64,000 bases of DNA from Fomitopsis serialis (lineage: Eukaryota; Basidiomycota; Agaricomycetes; Polyporales; Fomitopsidaceae), in assembly GCF_022376445.1 (NCBI RefSeq), contig NW_025955106.1, forward strand, positions 1 through 64,000. The letters are read 5' to 3'. Both the position numbers and the translations under genes were made by a program. Below the pieces are notes generated by a model. It saw nothing but the letters and a program-made list of their open reading frames with translations. It had not been told where the DNA came from and did no database searches. Positions 22,206 to 34,906 of this stretch are shown in pieces. Within the stretch, counting starts at the first letter, position 1. Every line of letters begins with the position of its first letter.

Positions 22206-24190
22206 TCGGACCGAGTCCACTTCAACATTCAATCGCTTCCTTAGTACTACCCAGCGTACGCCTCTCTACCATGACTCCAGGTGTCCTAGTTCGACCTAAA
22301 TTACCTGTCATTCCCGGTTCTGACTGCCAGTCTCGAGTTCTGGTATCACCGCTTTCTGGGTGATTATAGCGGTCTGCACTCTGCATCTAAGAACCGGTCA
22401 TCGGGCTGTTCATACCTCTGGGAGGCAGAGGCTCAGCGAGGATATCACTCTTGCGACTTGCTCGATGTTCTACTGGAGCAAGCGAACATGAAATCACTCG
22501 ACGTTGCTGTGTCGAGTATCCTCCCGAACGTCTGGCCACTCGTCCTTCATGACACGGAGGTTTATGTGTGTGAGTGTCGTCATTCCTGTTCGTCTTGTTA
22601 CTCTGTTGTAGAGCTCTCGATAGTACTGTGGCGAGCTTGGACCTACGTCCGTGTTCCTATCCACTGGAGCTGTATACGTCACTCAGAAAGATGTTATATC
22701 TTCACGATCAGCTGTTCCCGACACTTAGAGCATGGCCGACTTAGCTATGTGTGCTGGGTGTGCTTTGGTCATTCGCAGTGAGTAGTCCCGCTCACGTGAA
22801 TGACATTGTATGATTATTCCTGAAAATACCTAGACAGGCCTTCTAGCAGGTGATCGCACGAACATGCTTCCAAAGACATGTCAAGGCATTCGCTTCTGAG
22901 GCGTCCTAGTCCTTAGCAGCCATTTGCGATGCACTTCAGCAGTCTGTGGACGACGCAGCCAGCACACGTCTCACAGTGGGTTTCCCGCACTGACGCATTT
23001 AGAACGATTGACTCTTGCGGGTTTCCTGCGGCAGAAACTCCTTAGGTAGGTCTACACGCTCATCCTAAGTTTGATCGCTGAACCTGTCCCTGCACGTAGA
23101 AAAGCTGTCTTAGCACCGCATCTCAGGTCCATCTCGAGTATTACTCAATGCGTACCTGAGCTGTCTCATATATACTGAGTTCCTGACAATATGAAGTAAA
23201 CGTCAACTAAGAGGCAGCGATCGGGCCAAGCTGGATTCTGAGCACGTCGCGCTATGCGATTCTATCGGCCGTCGCGGCTAGTAGCTACATGACCCTGCAT
23301 ATGACTCGCATTGAGATTACTTCCTCATATGCGTATGTACCTCAGTCCTCGACCAACAGAGCTCGGCGGAATGTGAGTGCATCACCTTGCGTCCCTGGGC
23401 GGGATGGCTTCGGATCTACGACGTGGACCGTCTCAAGCTCGTATTCGAACCACATTGGAGATGCCTTAGACGGTATGTCATAAGGTTCGCTTTCGGTCTC
23501 TTCTCATCTATCGTTTCGTGCTGATGAAAGAACTCAGATGCACTGCCATGACCTCGAATCAGTCGCCAGATCCGTCCGTCGACATATGCTATATTGCCTA
23601 CCCTTCCGTGAAGTGCTCAATGGAGGTTTGCTCAAGGTCGCAGATGCGTCCGATGTACGGCCTTTATGAGTCGGCGCATCTCAGCGAGCGGTCTCGGAGC
23701 GCGTGCATGCGCATTCAGCGATGTCGTGTTATCCTCATGATGCGCTCAAGATAACCGTAATGTGGTGCTCTTTCCGCGGCTGGAACATTCCTGGTATGTA
23801 TCCTTGCGCGAACCTGTCACTTTAAGCATCATTTCTGACACACACCTGTATCACAGCAAGCTCCGGTGCCTCAGAGCCACCTTCAAATGTGAATACCTAT
23901 GTTGCCGCTCGGACGCAAGCAGACACGTCCCGAACGTCAAACCGTCCGTACCGGGAAGTGCAGACATCTCTGCCTGACTTCGTAACGATTGTCAGCGTTA
24001 AGTCAGGCCGATCTCCACCTCGGAGCAGATTGCATATATGGACAACTGCCGCTCGCTGTCGCGCTAATGTGCGCCCGCAACAGCCGCGCGTTTCAGCATG
24101 CTCCAGGTATCATCGCTTCCCATATAAATGCGCTACGGTCGGCCTCAGCAGATGACCATCACTCACCCACGTATTGATAACTACTAGACC
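22206..24190. other. Decayed region, no intact gene
   Basis: Many short frames, stops in all frames. A leucine-rich phrase FPALTHLERLTLAGFLR (about 22981-23031) and LHDLESVARSVRRHMLY (about 23537-23590) hint at a dead F-box/LRR-like gene on the plus strand. I cannot connect them into one model. Confidence 0.25.
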
Positions 24191-26556
24191 ATGGCAGTAA
24201 GCAGTCCCTCAACGATTATCCTGTCGCTCTGCTGACTTGCGTACTTAACAGTCATCAGACTCTACAGCGTATACTGTGCGTCGGCGCCGTTCCTCTCGTT
24301 GTGTCCATTAACACCATTCGTCACTTCTGCAGCAGGAGCACTTCAAACAGACACTGCAGGCACTGGTTGACGAGGATGACCGCCTGAAGCCGTTTTTTAC
24401 TCTGTTGCAGGCAGTCGAAGAACCGGATGCTGATCACCGAGAAGACGTCTTGCGAGCCTTCACTGAGCTCCAGAACTCAAACGAAGCTGAGGGGCACGGT
24501 CCGAGCAAGAAGGCCGACGCCGAGACTGGGCTCCACGTCTTCGAGCTGCATCCATTTGCTGAAATGGTACAGCTAGGGCACGAGATCGAAGGCGAGGTCT
24601 TGCATGTTGTGCACGGCTTGAAGCGCCATGACAAGCAACCTAGCTTCAGCAACTGGGGAAAGACTGTGTCGTATGACCCCGGATATACACTGGTGATTCG
24701 CACGATCCGCGGCGTATGTGAAGTGGTGAAATGGGCGGCGAAGAAGGGGAAGAAGGTTCGCGTGGCTGGATTCCGCCACACTTGGGGGTGGGTCTTTCGT
24801 TCCACTTTGTCTTCCTGTGTCTAACTGGGTAACACGAAGTGAACTATTCGGTGCCGAAGGCGACGTCATGATCATGTTCCTGCCCATCGAGAGCCTGACG
24901 AAACTCCCGTACAAGCAACCTCCATCTGACTGGAAGACGGAACTGTCTGGCATCGAGGTCGTCAAATCCGTCGCGGGCCGCGCCGCTCCGTCAGGTCATG
25001 CCTTCTGCAAGATCATGGCGGGGACCACGAATGACCAGCTGCGCGAATGGAGCTTCAACAACAAGACGTGGTCTATCCCGTTCAATGTCATCATGGTCGA
25101 GATCACGTTCGGTGGGAGCAACGCACCGATATGTCATGGCTCGGGCTTCTCGAGCACGACGCTCTCTGACCTCGTTGTGGAGATCACGTACGTCGACGCG
25201 CACGGCGAGCTACAGACTGTGAACGACCCCGACGAGCTCCGTGCTGCAAGTGGGTGCTTTGGCTTGCTTGGCGTCGTCGTCTCTATCACCTTGCAGCTCG
25301 ACGCCATGGGAGTGGCTGAGCTAGTGCCCGTCCATACTCCGTTGCCTCTCGCGATCCCTCCGCCGAAGGGTTATGCCATTCCAAAGCAGGTACAAAGCAT
25401 GATCGAGAAGTCCAAGATCACGGAGGCGCAACTCGAGGACGCGAGGGCGGAGTTCATCCGGAGGTGCGAGGAGGACTACTACCTGGAATGGTTCTGGTTC
25501 CCGTACCAGGAACATGTCTGGATTAACACATGGAAGAGTACGTGTCGCGTTCGAGTTATGCGGCGCAGTGAGCTCAATCTATCACAGAGTACCCCATGAC
25601 CCCCAAGGACGGAAATCTGGATCCTTACCCTGGTGATAGTTGGCTCGATGGCGTGAAGTCTCAGGAGGTGCGCACATGATCTTCTCCGCTGGACATCTCG
25701 CTGATGCGCATTCAGCTACAATCGACTGCCGCAGAGGTTGTCACCAGCTTCTTCCTGTGGAAAGACGTCCCAGGCTACATGCAAGCATGGCTATTCGGAG
25801 TCGCATCGATGGCCGCGATGCCCAACATCACTGATCCGAAGAAAGCTATCAAGACCTACGTTAGCGAGGCTGTACATTTCAGGAGAGGAATCCGTAAGCA
25901 CATCACATTCATCCGTAGTGACGCTCGCTCTAATGTTGTATACCGTTCACAAAGAGAACTTCCGGTGCTGGGATACGGAGTGGGAGGTCCCCGTCCCTTC
26001 GATACAAGGGAAGAGAGACTACGATGCTATCCAGCGCGCATGGTAAGTGTATGCTCCGTGTCTTCTGTCCATCCGATGCCGACATTGGCGCAGGTGGGAT
26101 GGGATCTCCGCAATGTACAGTCAAGCACACGATGCGCCGGCTCGCATTGCGCTGGAGATGCGACTAACAGGTGCCTCCGACGTTATCCTTGCGCCTCAGC
26201 GAGGGAACGCGCTTGGTACGGTGTCGATCGAGGTGCTGACCACTCTAGCAACGCCCAAAGACATGTGGGCCGACTTCATGCAGCTCGTCGCGGACAAGTG
26301 GACAGGTTATGACTCGAAGGGCGCAGATGACCGCCGGCTTCTCCCTCGGCCGCATTGGGCGAAACAGTGGGATGGATTGCAGGTCCGCGGCAAGCCTGTC
26401 GTGCAGTACTTGAAGGAAGATGCATACAGTGAGGCATTCGTGGAATTTAGGGATACCTTCCAGCGAATAGTCACCACTCGAGGTTGCTCGGTGGGAGAGA
26501 CTCGCTCTCGCTTTGGCAATGCGCTGATGGACAGCTTGGTCTTCGGTCCTGTCTAG
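24191..26556 (+). CDS. FAD-linked oxidoreductase (VAO/PCMH family, aldonolactone-oxidase-like)
   Basis: Exons: probable tiny exon 24191-24196 (ATGGCA, donor GTAAGC), then ~24331-24787, 24840-25537, 25588-25667, 25716-25893, 25955-26042 and 26094-26556, all in phase from exon 2 onward. The N-terminal PCMH-type FAD domain shows NWGKTVSYDPGYTLVIRTI, KKGKKVRVAGFRHTWG (HTW in the place of the usual HSW), VCHGSGF-like and SDLVVEITYVDAHGELQT. GCFGLLGVVVSITLQLD closes the FAD-binding half. The rest is the cap and C-terminal half with DTEWEVPVP and QRAWWDGISAMY. Members oxidise sugar lactones or other alcohols with O2; the substrate is unknown. The start exon is uncertain; the body is intact. Confidence 0.8.
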
Positions 26557-27026
26557 ATCGTAGTATGTACAGTATGTCTTCGTGCATGACTAACATCATA
26601 CGAGCCTTCTGCTCTACTCTATTTAGTATGTGTAATTTGATTACTGTTGTGACAGCGATGGACGACCTCGGATGCGTGTGATCCTACGTTCACCTTATGC
26701 TTTCGTCAAGTGCTTCGGCATCGACATCTTTGCTGCGAGTTCACACTCAGACGAGATTTAAGGAAATCGCTGCATGACTTCGAAAGGGGATGTCTGCGCC
26801 GCACGCCAACTGTACCATGTACATACGACCGAATGCTTGCCAGTGGGTGGCTACTGTACAGAATGACTCCCGTAGGAAAGCCCCTCTCGAACTCGAGACT
26901 TCAAGGTAGACAACGTGGCTCCGACGTTTGAATCCGTTGGGGCTACGTAACCGCAGTTGATACCCGACTACACCTTGAGCAGTCCGTACGCATGTAGAGA
27001 TTCGTGCGCGTGTGCGACCCCGCTTG
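26557..27026. other. Convergent spacer, no gene recognised
   Basis: Lies between the FAD oxidase stop and the minus-strand DUF6533-like stop. Nothing beyond short frames. Confidence 0.45.
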
Positions 27027-28757
27027 CTATTTGAGTGCATCCGCCTCCAGATTCCCGACACCAATCGGGCGTTCGTCGTCGTCGCCAATTGCAACTTCTG
27101 CCATCTCGACGTCCTCTTCATCTTCGAAGGTCTCCAGAGTCGGAGATTCGTCCGTGTCCATGCCGGATGTGGTCCGAGGCACGAAGAAGACGTCTGACAT
27201 CTGAGTAGGGAGGTCCGCTCCCGTGCTGTGACCGGAATTACTCAGTGACCGGATGGCGGCGTCGGAGTATGCCACCTGACGAAGATTGATGAGTAGCCGC
27301 GACAGCAAGATGAGGGATAGACTGAGGGATCCACGTCAGTCGCAATGTCAACAGGGCGCGATGCAATGAAGCCACGGACGGGAAGATCAAGCTTGTGAAG
27401 AATTGTATTCGCTGGTAAGAATACGGTCAGCCCGCAAGAATGATGAGTGACGGTAAAGTCACGTACATCGAACCACCAAAGGAGGATGTCGATGAGGTTG
27501 AGGACGAGAATCACACTGCAGAGGCATATCAGATATACCGGCAGAATCGGCCATGTGACTGAACGCACGAGAAGTACAGTGTGCCTGTAAAGTGCCACAA
27601 TGAGATCGTGGACTACATGCACGAGTTTCGACCACTTACCGTCTCGCAGCAGATACCAGGAGACAGAGCTGGTCAGAAACCCGCTCTTTGCACTGAATCT
27701 TGCCGATTGGAACAGATTGAACCACGTAGCGGACACGACGAGTATATCGGAAAGAATGACACCAAGACGGCTGGCCAGAGCAACTGTGGTTTCAAGTTGA
27801 CTTGTCAGTATAAAACATGAATTCGTTGAAGGACCACGGTACCTCTGAAATTAACCGTCATTCAACATCAGCAACGCGGTATGTGACGAGATACTCACTT
27901 ATTCGCCGAGTGGGGAGATATAGTGGACAGAACAGCACAAACAGTTGTTGTCGGCACCGATTTGACTAGGTAATATGCGGTTGTTAATAAGTACTACAAG
28001 GGCCGTGGTAAGCTATTGCGAATGAACGTGATGGATTACACATACTCACAATGTTAATGAGTACTGGCAGTAGACCCAATGTGAGGGTCAACAGTGAGAG
28101 GAGCCAGTTACGCTCCGTCACGGCAAAGACACGAATAGCGGATATAACTTGAAACTAACGTCATTACAAGCGAGAACCCCCATACAAGCCACCTTTACCT
28201 GCGATCATGGTGTAACCGAGCAAAGTGAGCGTTGCATTCCAGATACTGTATGACTTGCAGCTGGTGAATGGCGTATTATTACGAGACATGCGCACTTGAA
28301 CTGTTCGCCTCACCCTGTCAACTGTCAGACCTTGAGCAGAAGACCCTTTGGTGATAGCGATGCTACGTACGGTCACGGTTGCTTCCGGCACATAATTCCC
28401 TGCGATGCTCGTCGCTGCGATGGCTAGTAGGATAAGGCGGATTTGAAAGAGAATGAGGGCGGAAGCAGAGGATAGCTTGGTGTTCCAAAAGAGAGCGACT
28501 TCGTTTGAAAGAGTGAGGAGGTACTCATAAAGAGTGAGAGCTGTGGATGCATAGCTCTGCATGAGTAACCTATGACGGGCAAAACGAGCTCATAGCTTGC
28601 CGAGTGCTGCCGATGCGAGACACTTAGCAACGAACCTAGTCATGATTCCAATTAGAATACAATCGACGGTCTGGAGGACTTGAACATACGCAGTATGGAG
28701 CTCAGCCGCGAGCAGCGCAAGCTCTGCTGCGGGTTCGCCGGGCGCGGTCGCGTTCAT
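27027..28757 (-). CDS. DUF6533-like multi-pass membrane protein, copy E
   Basis: Start ATG at 28757 gives MNATAPGEPAAELALLAAEL. Next comes SYASTALTLYEYLLTLSNEV with the aromatic ALFWNTK (about 28565-28480), the family hallmark. Further exons: SYSIWNATLTLLGYTMIAG, VISAIRVFAVTERNWLLSLL (about 28155-28090), SRLGVILSDILVVSATWF, VSWYLLRDG (about 27650-27625) and VLNLIDILLWWFD. The last exon has LILLSRLLINLRQVAYSDAA and an acidic tail (FEDEEDVEMAEVAIGDDDE). About seven spans are expected. It differs more from P1/P2 and D1/D2 than those pairs do internally. Role unknown. Confidence 0.7.
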
Positions 28758-30378
28758 CCGTCGGCTGTCGGATGGGCGAAGCTGGGTGCACCCAACGTTC
28801 GAGGCCGGAGATCCTCGCAGCGCTATGGATGGCGTCGACTTATAATCCAACTGATCTGAGAGAAGGACTGTCAGGGCGAACAACGGATGTGTTATGTACG
28901 GCATTCCCCATGATGGGGAAAACGCCACGGCCCCCACCAGCCGCATCAGGGATGCCGTAAAAGGTCAAGTCCTGCCTTCAGCCCGCTTACCACAGCACGT
29001 GCAGCGCAGTCGCATCCTACGAAACATCGGACCGGTGATGGAAACGAACCGCGGGAATGCAGCACAAGTGAAACTACACAGCGGGCAATACGCGCAGACA
29101 TGATGCTATGGGCCTTGATGTTCCAGCCTATCCAGCTTGTATCCAGCCTTGCCTTCGCAGGAATTACCGGGCGGAGGATACGTTGAGGTATGTTTGACAC
29201 CGTGCGAGCTGATCGAATACATACACACCTTTCCTCTTTCGACAGCCCCACCGTTGTAAGTCAATTCACGCGTACCATTGCAATCCGCACAAAATGTAAG
29301 GGACTGAGACGTGCGGCATGTTGTGCAGTTAGCTATGAGTATCAACTGAATTTGAAAGGAGGAAGGCAAGCGGCCGGAGTGAGCAGCCTTCCTGGGTTTG
29401 CGTCTTCGACTCTCGGCCAAGAGGGAACTGGCATGACGATGTCCACTTTTCTGTGTTAATGCCCCTGCGTCGTCGTATCAAAACGTGGGCATGCTTACCA
29501 ATACAACATACTTATCTCTATACTTGTATAATGATAATCCAGCACTGGCAGTCCCGAATTTCGATGTCGTAGCCGTGCAGTGACGTGTGGCGACTGGATC
29601 CTCCTACTCTGGGTCGACGCCGTCGAGACAAAGTTCCTTCAATTGGGGGAACTTGGACGATGTGTCCCTGTTCGTGTGATGATTGCGAGCTACGCGAGTG
29701 AAATCAACGTCCCGTCGTATTCATTGTTCTTTAATTGACAAGCCCTGCAGCACAGTCGGTCCAATAATCAATAACTAGTAGAGAACAGTTGTGTGCATTA
29801 CGGCCCGTGTCAGTGAATGTATTCTGCCAGTGAATGGATCTGCTCAAGATGACGCGCGGGATACCATCAAACCTAAATTTAACAGTGATCCATGATATAA
29901 TCAAGATCAGTGATGCATATGGTTCAACGTTCAAACGTTCAATATCAATTCTTGCCTAGTCTCAGACTCGAGCGAAAGCCCCTCGTCGGACCATGATTCT
30001 GTGACTTGTCAAATGATCGAGACTCAATGCACCGCACGTTCATGAGGAGAAGGCTAGGAGGCATGTAACTATTCACTGAGAGTCCCGCGCAGGTCTCCCG
30101 AGTAAGTAGACACAATCTCCAGCCTCCAGGGCGCACTACGGCTTATAGTAGATCTATCCGGCGATGGAACCCCGTTCAGCCTAGCCTGCCAAAACGATCG
30201 GCAAGAGGAGCTAAAGAGGAGGAGCATTCCTAGAGTGTATCACTGGGTGCATCACTGATCAGGTCAACCTGGTGAGACCTGGTGAGACATGCGGGAGACT
30301 CGCAGCGACGGTCCTTCCTACTTGGGTACATGAAGCCGCGTTGAGCGAGTCGTCTGTCGATCCTGACTATCCGCTGCG
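28758..30378. other. Intergenic between divergent DUF6533-like genes
   Basis: Holds the promoters of copies E (minus) and F (plus) at its ends. One minus-strand frame at 29106-29420 is listed separately. A small CGTTCAACGTTCAA-type simple repeat lies near 29925-29945. Otherwise nothing recognised. Confidence 0.4.
29106..29420 (-). CDS. Possible small zinc-ribbon-like protein exon
   Basis: An ATG-initiated frame MAESRRRKPRKAAHSGRLPS continues to CTTCRTSQSLTFCADCNGT, a CxxC...CxxC pattern that could bind zinc. The frame is open to 29106, but likely splice sites lie inside it and I cannot find a convincing second Cys-rich exon. Could be a chance ORF. Confidence 0.25.
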   Translation of the reverse strand: MAESRRRKPRKAAHSGRLPSSFQIQLILIANCTTCRTSQSLTFCADCNGTRELTYNGGAVERGKVCMYSISSHGVKHTSTYPPPGNSCEGKAGYKLDRLEHQGP

Positions 30379-31996
30379 ATGTCAATGGCAGAGGCTGCCA
30401 TTTATGCACAAGAGGCGTACGTATCTTGCAGCATGCGCACCGTTTCGATTCTGACAAACATTGTCATTGGTTAGATTCACGTCGTCTTGTGTCGACGTTG
30501 CATCCAACGGTTCGTGCTACAGCTGAGCAGACGTACGATGTGCAAGTGATAGACTCGTGGACAATCCCTGCAGCGCTCCTGCTATATGAATACATTACCA
30601 CGTCAGACAGCGAAATCTCACTGTTCTGGGTCAGAAAATGGCCTGCCTCAATTGTGTTTTTCCTCGTACGCTTCTTGATGCTGGCGACAGCACTTTTTGG
30701 CCTAGCCACGATGGCGTCTGCAGAGATCACGAACGTACGTCTCAATCAGTCACTACGCGCCACGAAGTACACGACTCAGATCCTTTGTAGCTCAGCAGGT
30801 AGGCTGATAGTCGCTTTCCCATCCGACCTTGAACGAGCATCATGCAGCTGCATGGCATCGATAATATTCTCCATGTTTATTCAGTTCACCAGTTTGGCGA
30901 TGATCGCGGGTGAGCAGCATGATGAATCACCATTGCCGACAACTCATGATGGAGTTCCGCCTCCAGTGGTCTCAGCCATGCGGGTTTATGCTGTTAACGG
31001 CCATCGATGGCTGGTCGCAGCTTTCACACTCATTGTCGGCGCGGCACCTGTCGGTGTCAACGTGGTTTGTGTCTAATTCGAGAGTCGAACCTCCTGTACT
31101 TATTGTGCCTACAGTATGCTGCAAGTCAAGCCTCGATCTACCTCACGGACGGAATATGCTCATACCATACAATGACAACCAGCAGAGAGGGGTTCATGTA
31201 TGTATGGCATATGTGGCGGCTTGCGACTCTCCTGCTCATGAACCCTGTCCGACAGCTGTTGTTATCTCTTCTCTGTCAAACCAGCAGCATACTGATATAT
31301 CTGAATTTTAGTTGCTCTCCTGTCTCGTCTATGTACCATCACTTGTGATATCATCGTCGTCACTACCATCTGGGTCGAGACATACGGACTAATGAAGACC
31401 CACGTACGACCGCGCTCGTACAGGCAATCGTTGATATGGTATCTCCTAAGAGATGGTACGAAAATCTCACCACTTACATGTATACTCGCCTTCTGACATA
31501 GGTGTTAATCAGGAACTATATATTTCATGTAAGTACAGGACCCACACGGAGGATATCCGCGTTGCTCATCTCCGACAGCCTCATGTTGGTACTCAACATT
31601 GTCGACATCTGCCTCGTGTACTTCGACGTTCGTCCTTCTCCTTTCTCTCTGCGCTCTTTCAAATGCTCATGGGAGACGCACAGGACGAAGTCGACTTTAT
31701 TCACAGCATCATTCTCCCGTGAGCTCCTCGTATGCCCCCGCCAAGTAGGCGCATATTGACTATTGACCCGCAGGTTCTCGCTGATCCTCATATCCCGACT
31801 CCTGATCAATCTCCGCGAAGTCGCGTACCGCAGAGACATGGATCGTACGACTTTGTCAACGTCCTCCTTCGAGATAGAGACACCATTCGAGATATCCACC
31901 GTCGTCTTCGATCCAGCTGTGGAAGTACCGGAGGAATGCCTTCGTGACGAAGGCGCAGACGAAATCGAGATGATACATAGGCTCAGGGAAGTATGA
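30379..31996 (+). CDS. DUF6533-like multi-pass membrane protein, copy F
   Basis: A possible start at 30379 (MSMAEAAIYAQEA) resembles the N-termini of its paralogs, but the first junction does not keep phase cleanly, so the 5' end is uncertain. From about 30546 the frame reads DSWTIPAALLLYEYITTSDS then EISLFWVRKWP, the hallmark, with a following span. Next come SIIFSMFIQFTSLAMIA, VVSAMRVYAVNGHRWLVAAF, IWYLLRDG (about 31431-31455), ISDSLMLVLNIVDICLVYFD and LILISRLLINLREVAYRRDM. An acidic tail has stop at 31994-31996. Function unknown. Confidence 0.65.
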
Positions 31997-32335
31997 ATTG
32001 CCAGCGACCAACGAACGATTTTCAATTGTAGCTATATGTTGCGTCACGGGGAGTATGCAAGTGTGCTGTTTACAGCGGCCAGGAACTTATCCTCGCGCTG
32101 GACTGGGATCATCGTTCGACGGTGGCGTTTCCAGGTCGTCTCCGAGTAATATTGATCGACAGAGTAAATGCCGAAGTCAGGTTGTGGAATACAGATGGAC
32201 CTAGTGAAACTTCCTTGTCTAGTATCATTCCAAAGGGCAGCATCATTGCTTCGAAGGCGACTGTAGCCGCGACGTGGGTAAGTGTTGATTCAACATGTCA
32301 CCGTTCACTCCAATTGCGTCGCATACACATATAGA

Positions 32336-32631
32336 CTACGGACTTGAATACCGTCGCCATCTTCAAGTTGTTGTTCTACTTCGATGTTCGTCGCAAGATT
32401 CATAGGCCTAGGGGCTCAACGAGGTCATCGCCAGCATCATTATTCCGCAAGCTGCCGACATGTAGTGCTACGCCGCTTGAAGCAACTGACCCTATCAACC
32501 ACGGCAGCCTGAGGTTTACACTGATCCTCATGTCGCGAGTCCTCATCAACTGGCGCGAAGCCGCACGCCTCACGTCAGCCTCACATCGGCGAGCTCGCCG
32601 TATTTTCCATCCGAGTTTCCGTCCGAATTAA
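32336..32631 (+). pseudogene. DUF6533-like C-terminal fragment
   Basis: Directly after copy F the sequence again reads NTVAIFKLLFYFDV and, ~130 bp later, FTLILMSRVLINWREAARLT, the last two conserved segments of the family. No upstream exons with the YDYLLT hallmark precede it. This is a truncated tandem copy. Confidence 0.7.
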
Positions 32632-33238
32632 CGAGTATCAACTTTAACTCGGGGGTTGAAACGTTGGAGGAGGAAAGACAGCGGACCAGGAAGATGAATT
32701 AGACGTCCAACGCATTGGCATTATCGACTTCGAGGGCAAGTCGAGGGCTTCAGATGGTTCGCACATCATAGTAGGGAGTCAAAGACGGACGATGCAAATT
32801 CTATTTTGTATCTTGTATCGCACACGACTGGGAAACTGAGTACATTATGAACGTGATTAGTAGTACCAGCAAACTCGACGTGGCAGAGTGAAGCGTTCCC
32901 CTGATCGGGAGGCGAAGACAAAAACGAGAGCAATATACGAATCTTTCGGAATGCGCACCTCACGTGTGCAGCGGCTGACACTCGATGGTGATCGGCGTTT
33001 GACGTATGAGTTACATCTTCTCGATGAGGCTTGCACGAAGGTGGCTGACACGATGGTCGGTGAGATGGCGCTGCGTCGAAAGCACACTTGATCAGTTTAC
33101 CAAACAGTCAAAACCGTTCCTAGAGAAGGCGGCTGTTCCTCCAAAAGCAAATAACAAGGTAAGTCATGATGGTGAAGCGCTTGTCGCTGCTGCTTTCTGA
33201 CAGTTGCCAGCGCAGCACTTTCTTTCTTGCCCGGTAAC
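32632..33238. other. Intergenic, no gene recognised
   Basis: Short frames only. The last ~150 bp are the likely promoter/5' UTR of the 223-aa membrane protein. Confidence 0.4.
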
Positions 33239-33910
33239 ATGAACACGAATCTGCATGCGCAACCTCCGTCCGCCACAGAAGCAAACATACCAGGATCTGC
33301 AGAAACCGTGGAGACACAAGAAGACGTAGAAGCTCACCACAAGCACAATCAACTCTGCCGAGTCCTGACCCGCCTGGACCACAAAGACCTGAGTAGCGCA
33401 GAGAGGGTCTCCGCCGTGGTTGGACTATGGCTATCCATGACAATCCCCGGAGTGGGCACGTACGCGCTCAGCGGGTTTCTCGCCCTCACGCTCGGACAAG
33501 CCATCTTGCGCGCGATCCATCCGGGAGACCCGAGTTATGCCACCAACATTCGGTCTACGATGCAGATTGGCGCGGTCGGCAGCGGCGTACTTGGTGTCGC
33601 AATCTGGACCGTCATCCTCATGGCGCTGCTCCTCGCGACCCTGGGCAGGAAGGTCAAAACCTTCGCAAACATGATGAACATGTCGACATCCATACGCAAA
33701 GACCTCGGATCCCTCGCTTTCTACACCGCGGTTGGGGCAGCCAGTGGCCCTCTGGGAGTCGCTATACTGAAGCACCATAGGAGTGCGAGCGAGCGAGCGG
33801 ACATGTTGGACGTGAGCCATGCAGCTAAGGCAGGGGCGTTCGGGTGGTTTCTCTTCGCAGTGTCGTGGTTGCTTAATCACCAGTCGAACATGTTGAAGAG
33901 CAGGGAGTAG
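33239..33910 (+). CDS. Hypothetical four-span membrane protein, 223 aa, intronless
   Basis: The first ATG at 33239 opens MNTNLHAQPPSATEAN. An acidic, His-containing N-terminal ~55 residues precede four hydrophobic stretches: VVGLWLSMTIPGVGTYALSG, GSGVLGVAIWTVILMALLLA, LAFYTAVGAASGPLGVAIL and AGAFGWFLFAVSWLL. The tail is NHQSNMLKSRE. Long, clean and GC-typical of coding DNA here, so probably a real gene. No family recognised. Confidence 0.65.
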   Translation: MNTNLHAQPPSATEANIPGSAETVETQEDVEAHHKHNQLCRVLTRLDHKDLSSAERVSAVVGLWLSMTIPGVGTYALSGFLALTLGQAILRAIHPGDPSYATNIRSTMQIGAVGSGVLGVAIWTVILMALLLATLGRKVKTFANMMNMSTSIRKDLGSLAFYTAVGAASGPLGVAILKHHRSASERADMLDVSHAAKAGAFGWFLFAVSWLLNHQSNMLKSRE

Positions 33911-34906
33911 GGATGTTGACGATCTGGTGTACAAGATGTGTAAGGTGTATGCGGCATATTGTAGTGGCAACAAAGAGGTTACTTACAGTACTGTATGTAA
34001 GTCGACTCGACCGACCGACTGAGGAGGTGGAGGGGAGGACATTTAGCCACCGACCGACGGCCCGGGCGAGGACACGCACGGGCGCCATCGGCGTTAGTTG
34101 GTCGGCCTTTGCCGGAGCCCCTCGAGCAGCCTGCGCACAGCTGCATTTGAGAACGCGTACCTCGTCTCATCCAAATACCAGTGCATTTGGCTTCCAGCGA
34201 GTGGCAGTGGTGACGGGTGGAGCTCTCGCTTCTTGGGGTGCAGCTGAAAGTCGTCCGGGCAACTTCAATCGACTCGGAAATCCGACTTCCCGAGTGCAAC
34301 GTATTAACGTACGTTCAACGTTCAACTGACGGTGGTACGCCCTTTCCTGAGTTCACAAATCCAGCTGTCTAATGATTTTTAAGCTTGGGAGAAACCTCAG
34401 TAGCTGTGAGACCACGGGCGGTCTCAGTGAGCTTAGTTATGGCGAAGTAATCAGCACTGAGCGGACGACAAAACGTTTAACGGACTTTGAACGGACTTGC
34501 CTCTCATCTCAATAACAGGAAGATACCAGTGTCAGAGCCGGAGGTATTCTTAGGAGCTATGTTCGGGACGCGAATTGCGCGATGGGGTCAACTGAGGGGA
34601 TATCCGATACCATGTCTTGTTGAATATCGACGGCTCTGGAGTCTGGACCGCGGTACACGCGAATCCGTCGGACTGTAAGCACCTCATTTTCATCTCCTAA
34701 TGAAAACCCGTGCATACTTTGCTAGGCGATACATACATGCATACAACGAACATGACATCGATTTTGTGACGCAGACTGACAACTTCTACCTGCAGTTGGT
34801 TTGGCCAGGTAGCTACGGAAGTAAAGCACCATGTGCCCAAGAAACTCACTCCTGAGGTTTGCCTCCAGGCGGTACCTATACGGCGTGGCTTTAATTTGTC
34901 GGTACC
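33911..34906. other. Intergenic, no gene recognised
   Basis: Contains ACGTTCAACGTTCA-type simple repeats near 34311-34326, and short frames. It ends where the duplicated block begins. Confidence 0.4.

Noticed and set aside
22206..24190. F-box/LRR gene
   Set aside because: Only isolated leucine-rich phrases; no F-box motif and no exon chain.
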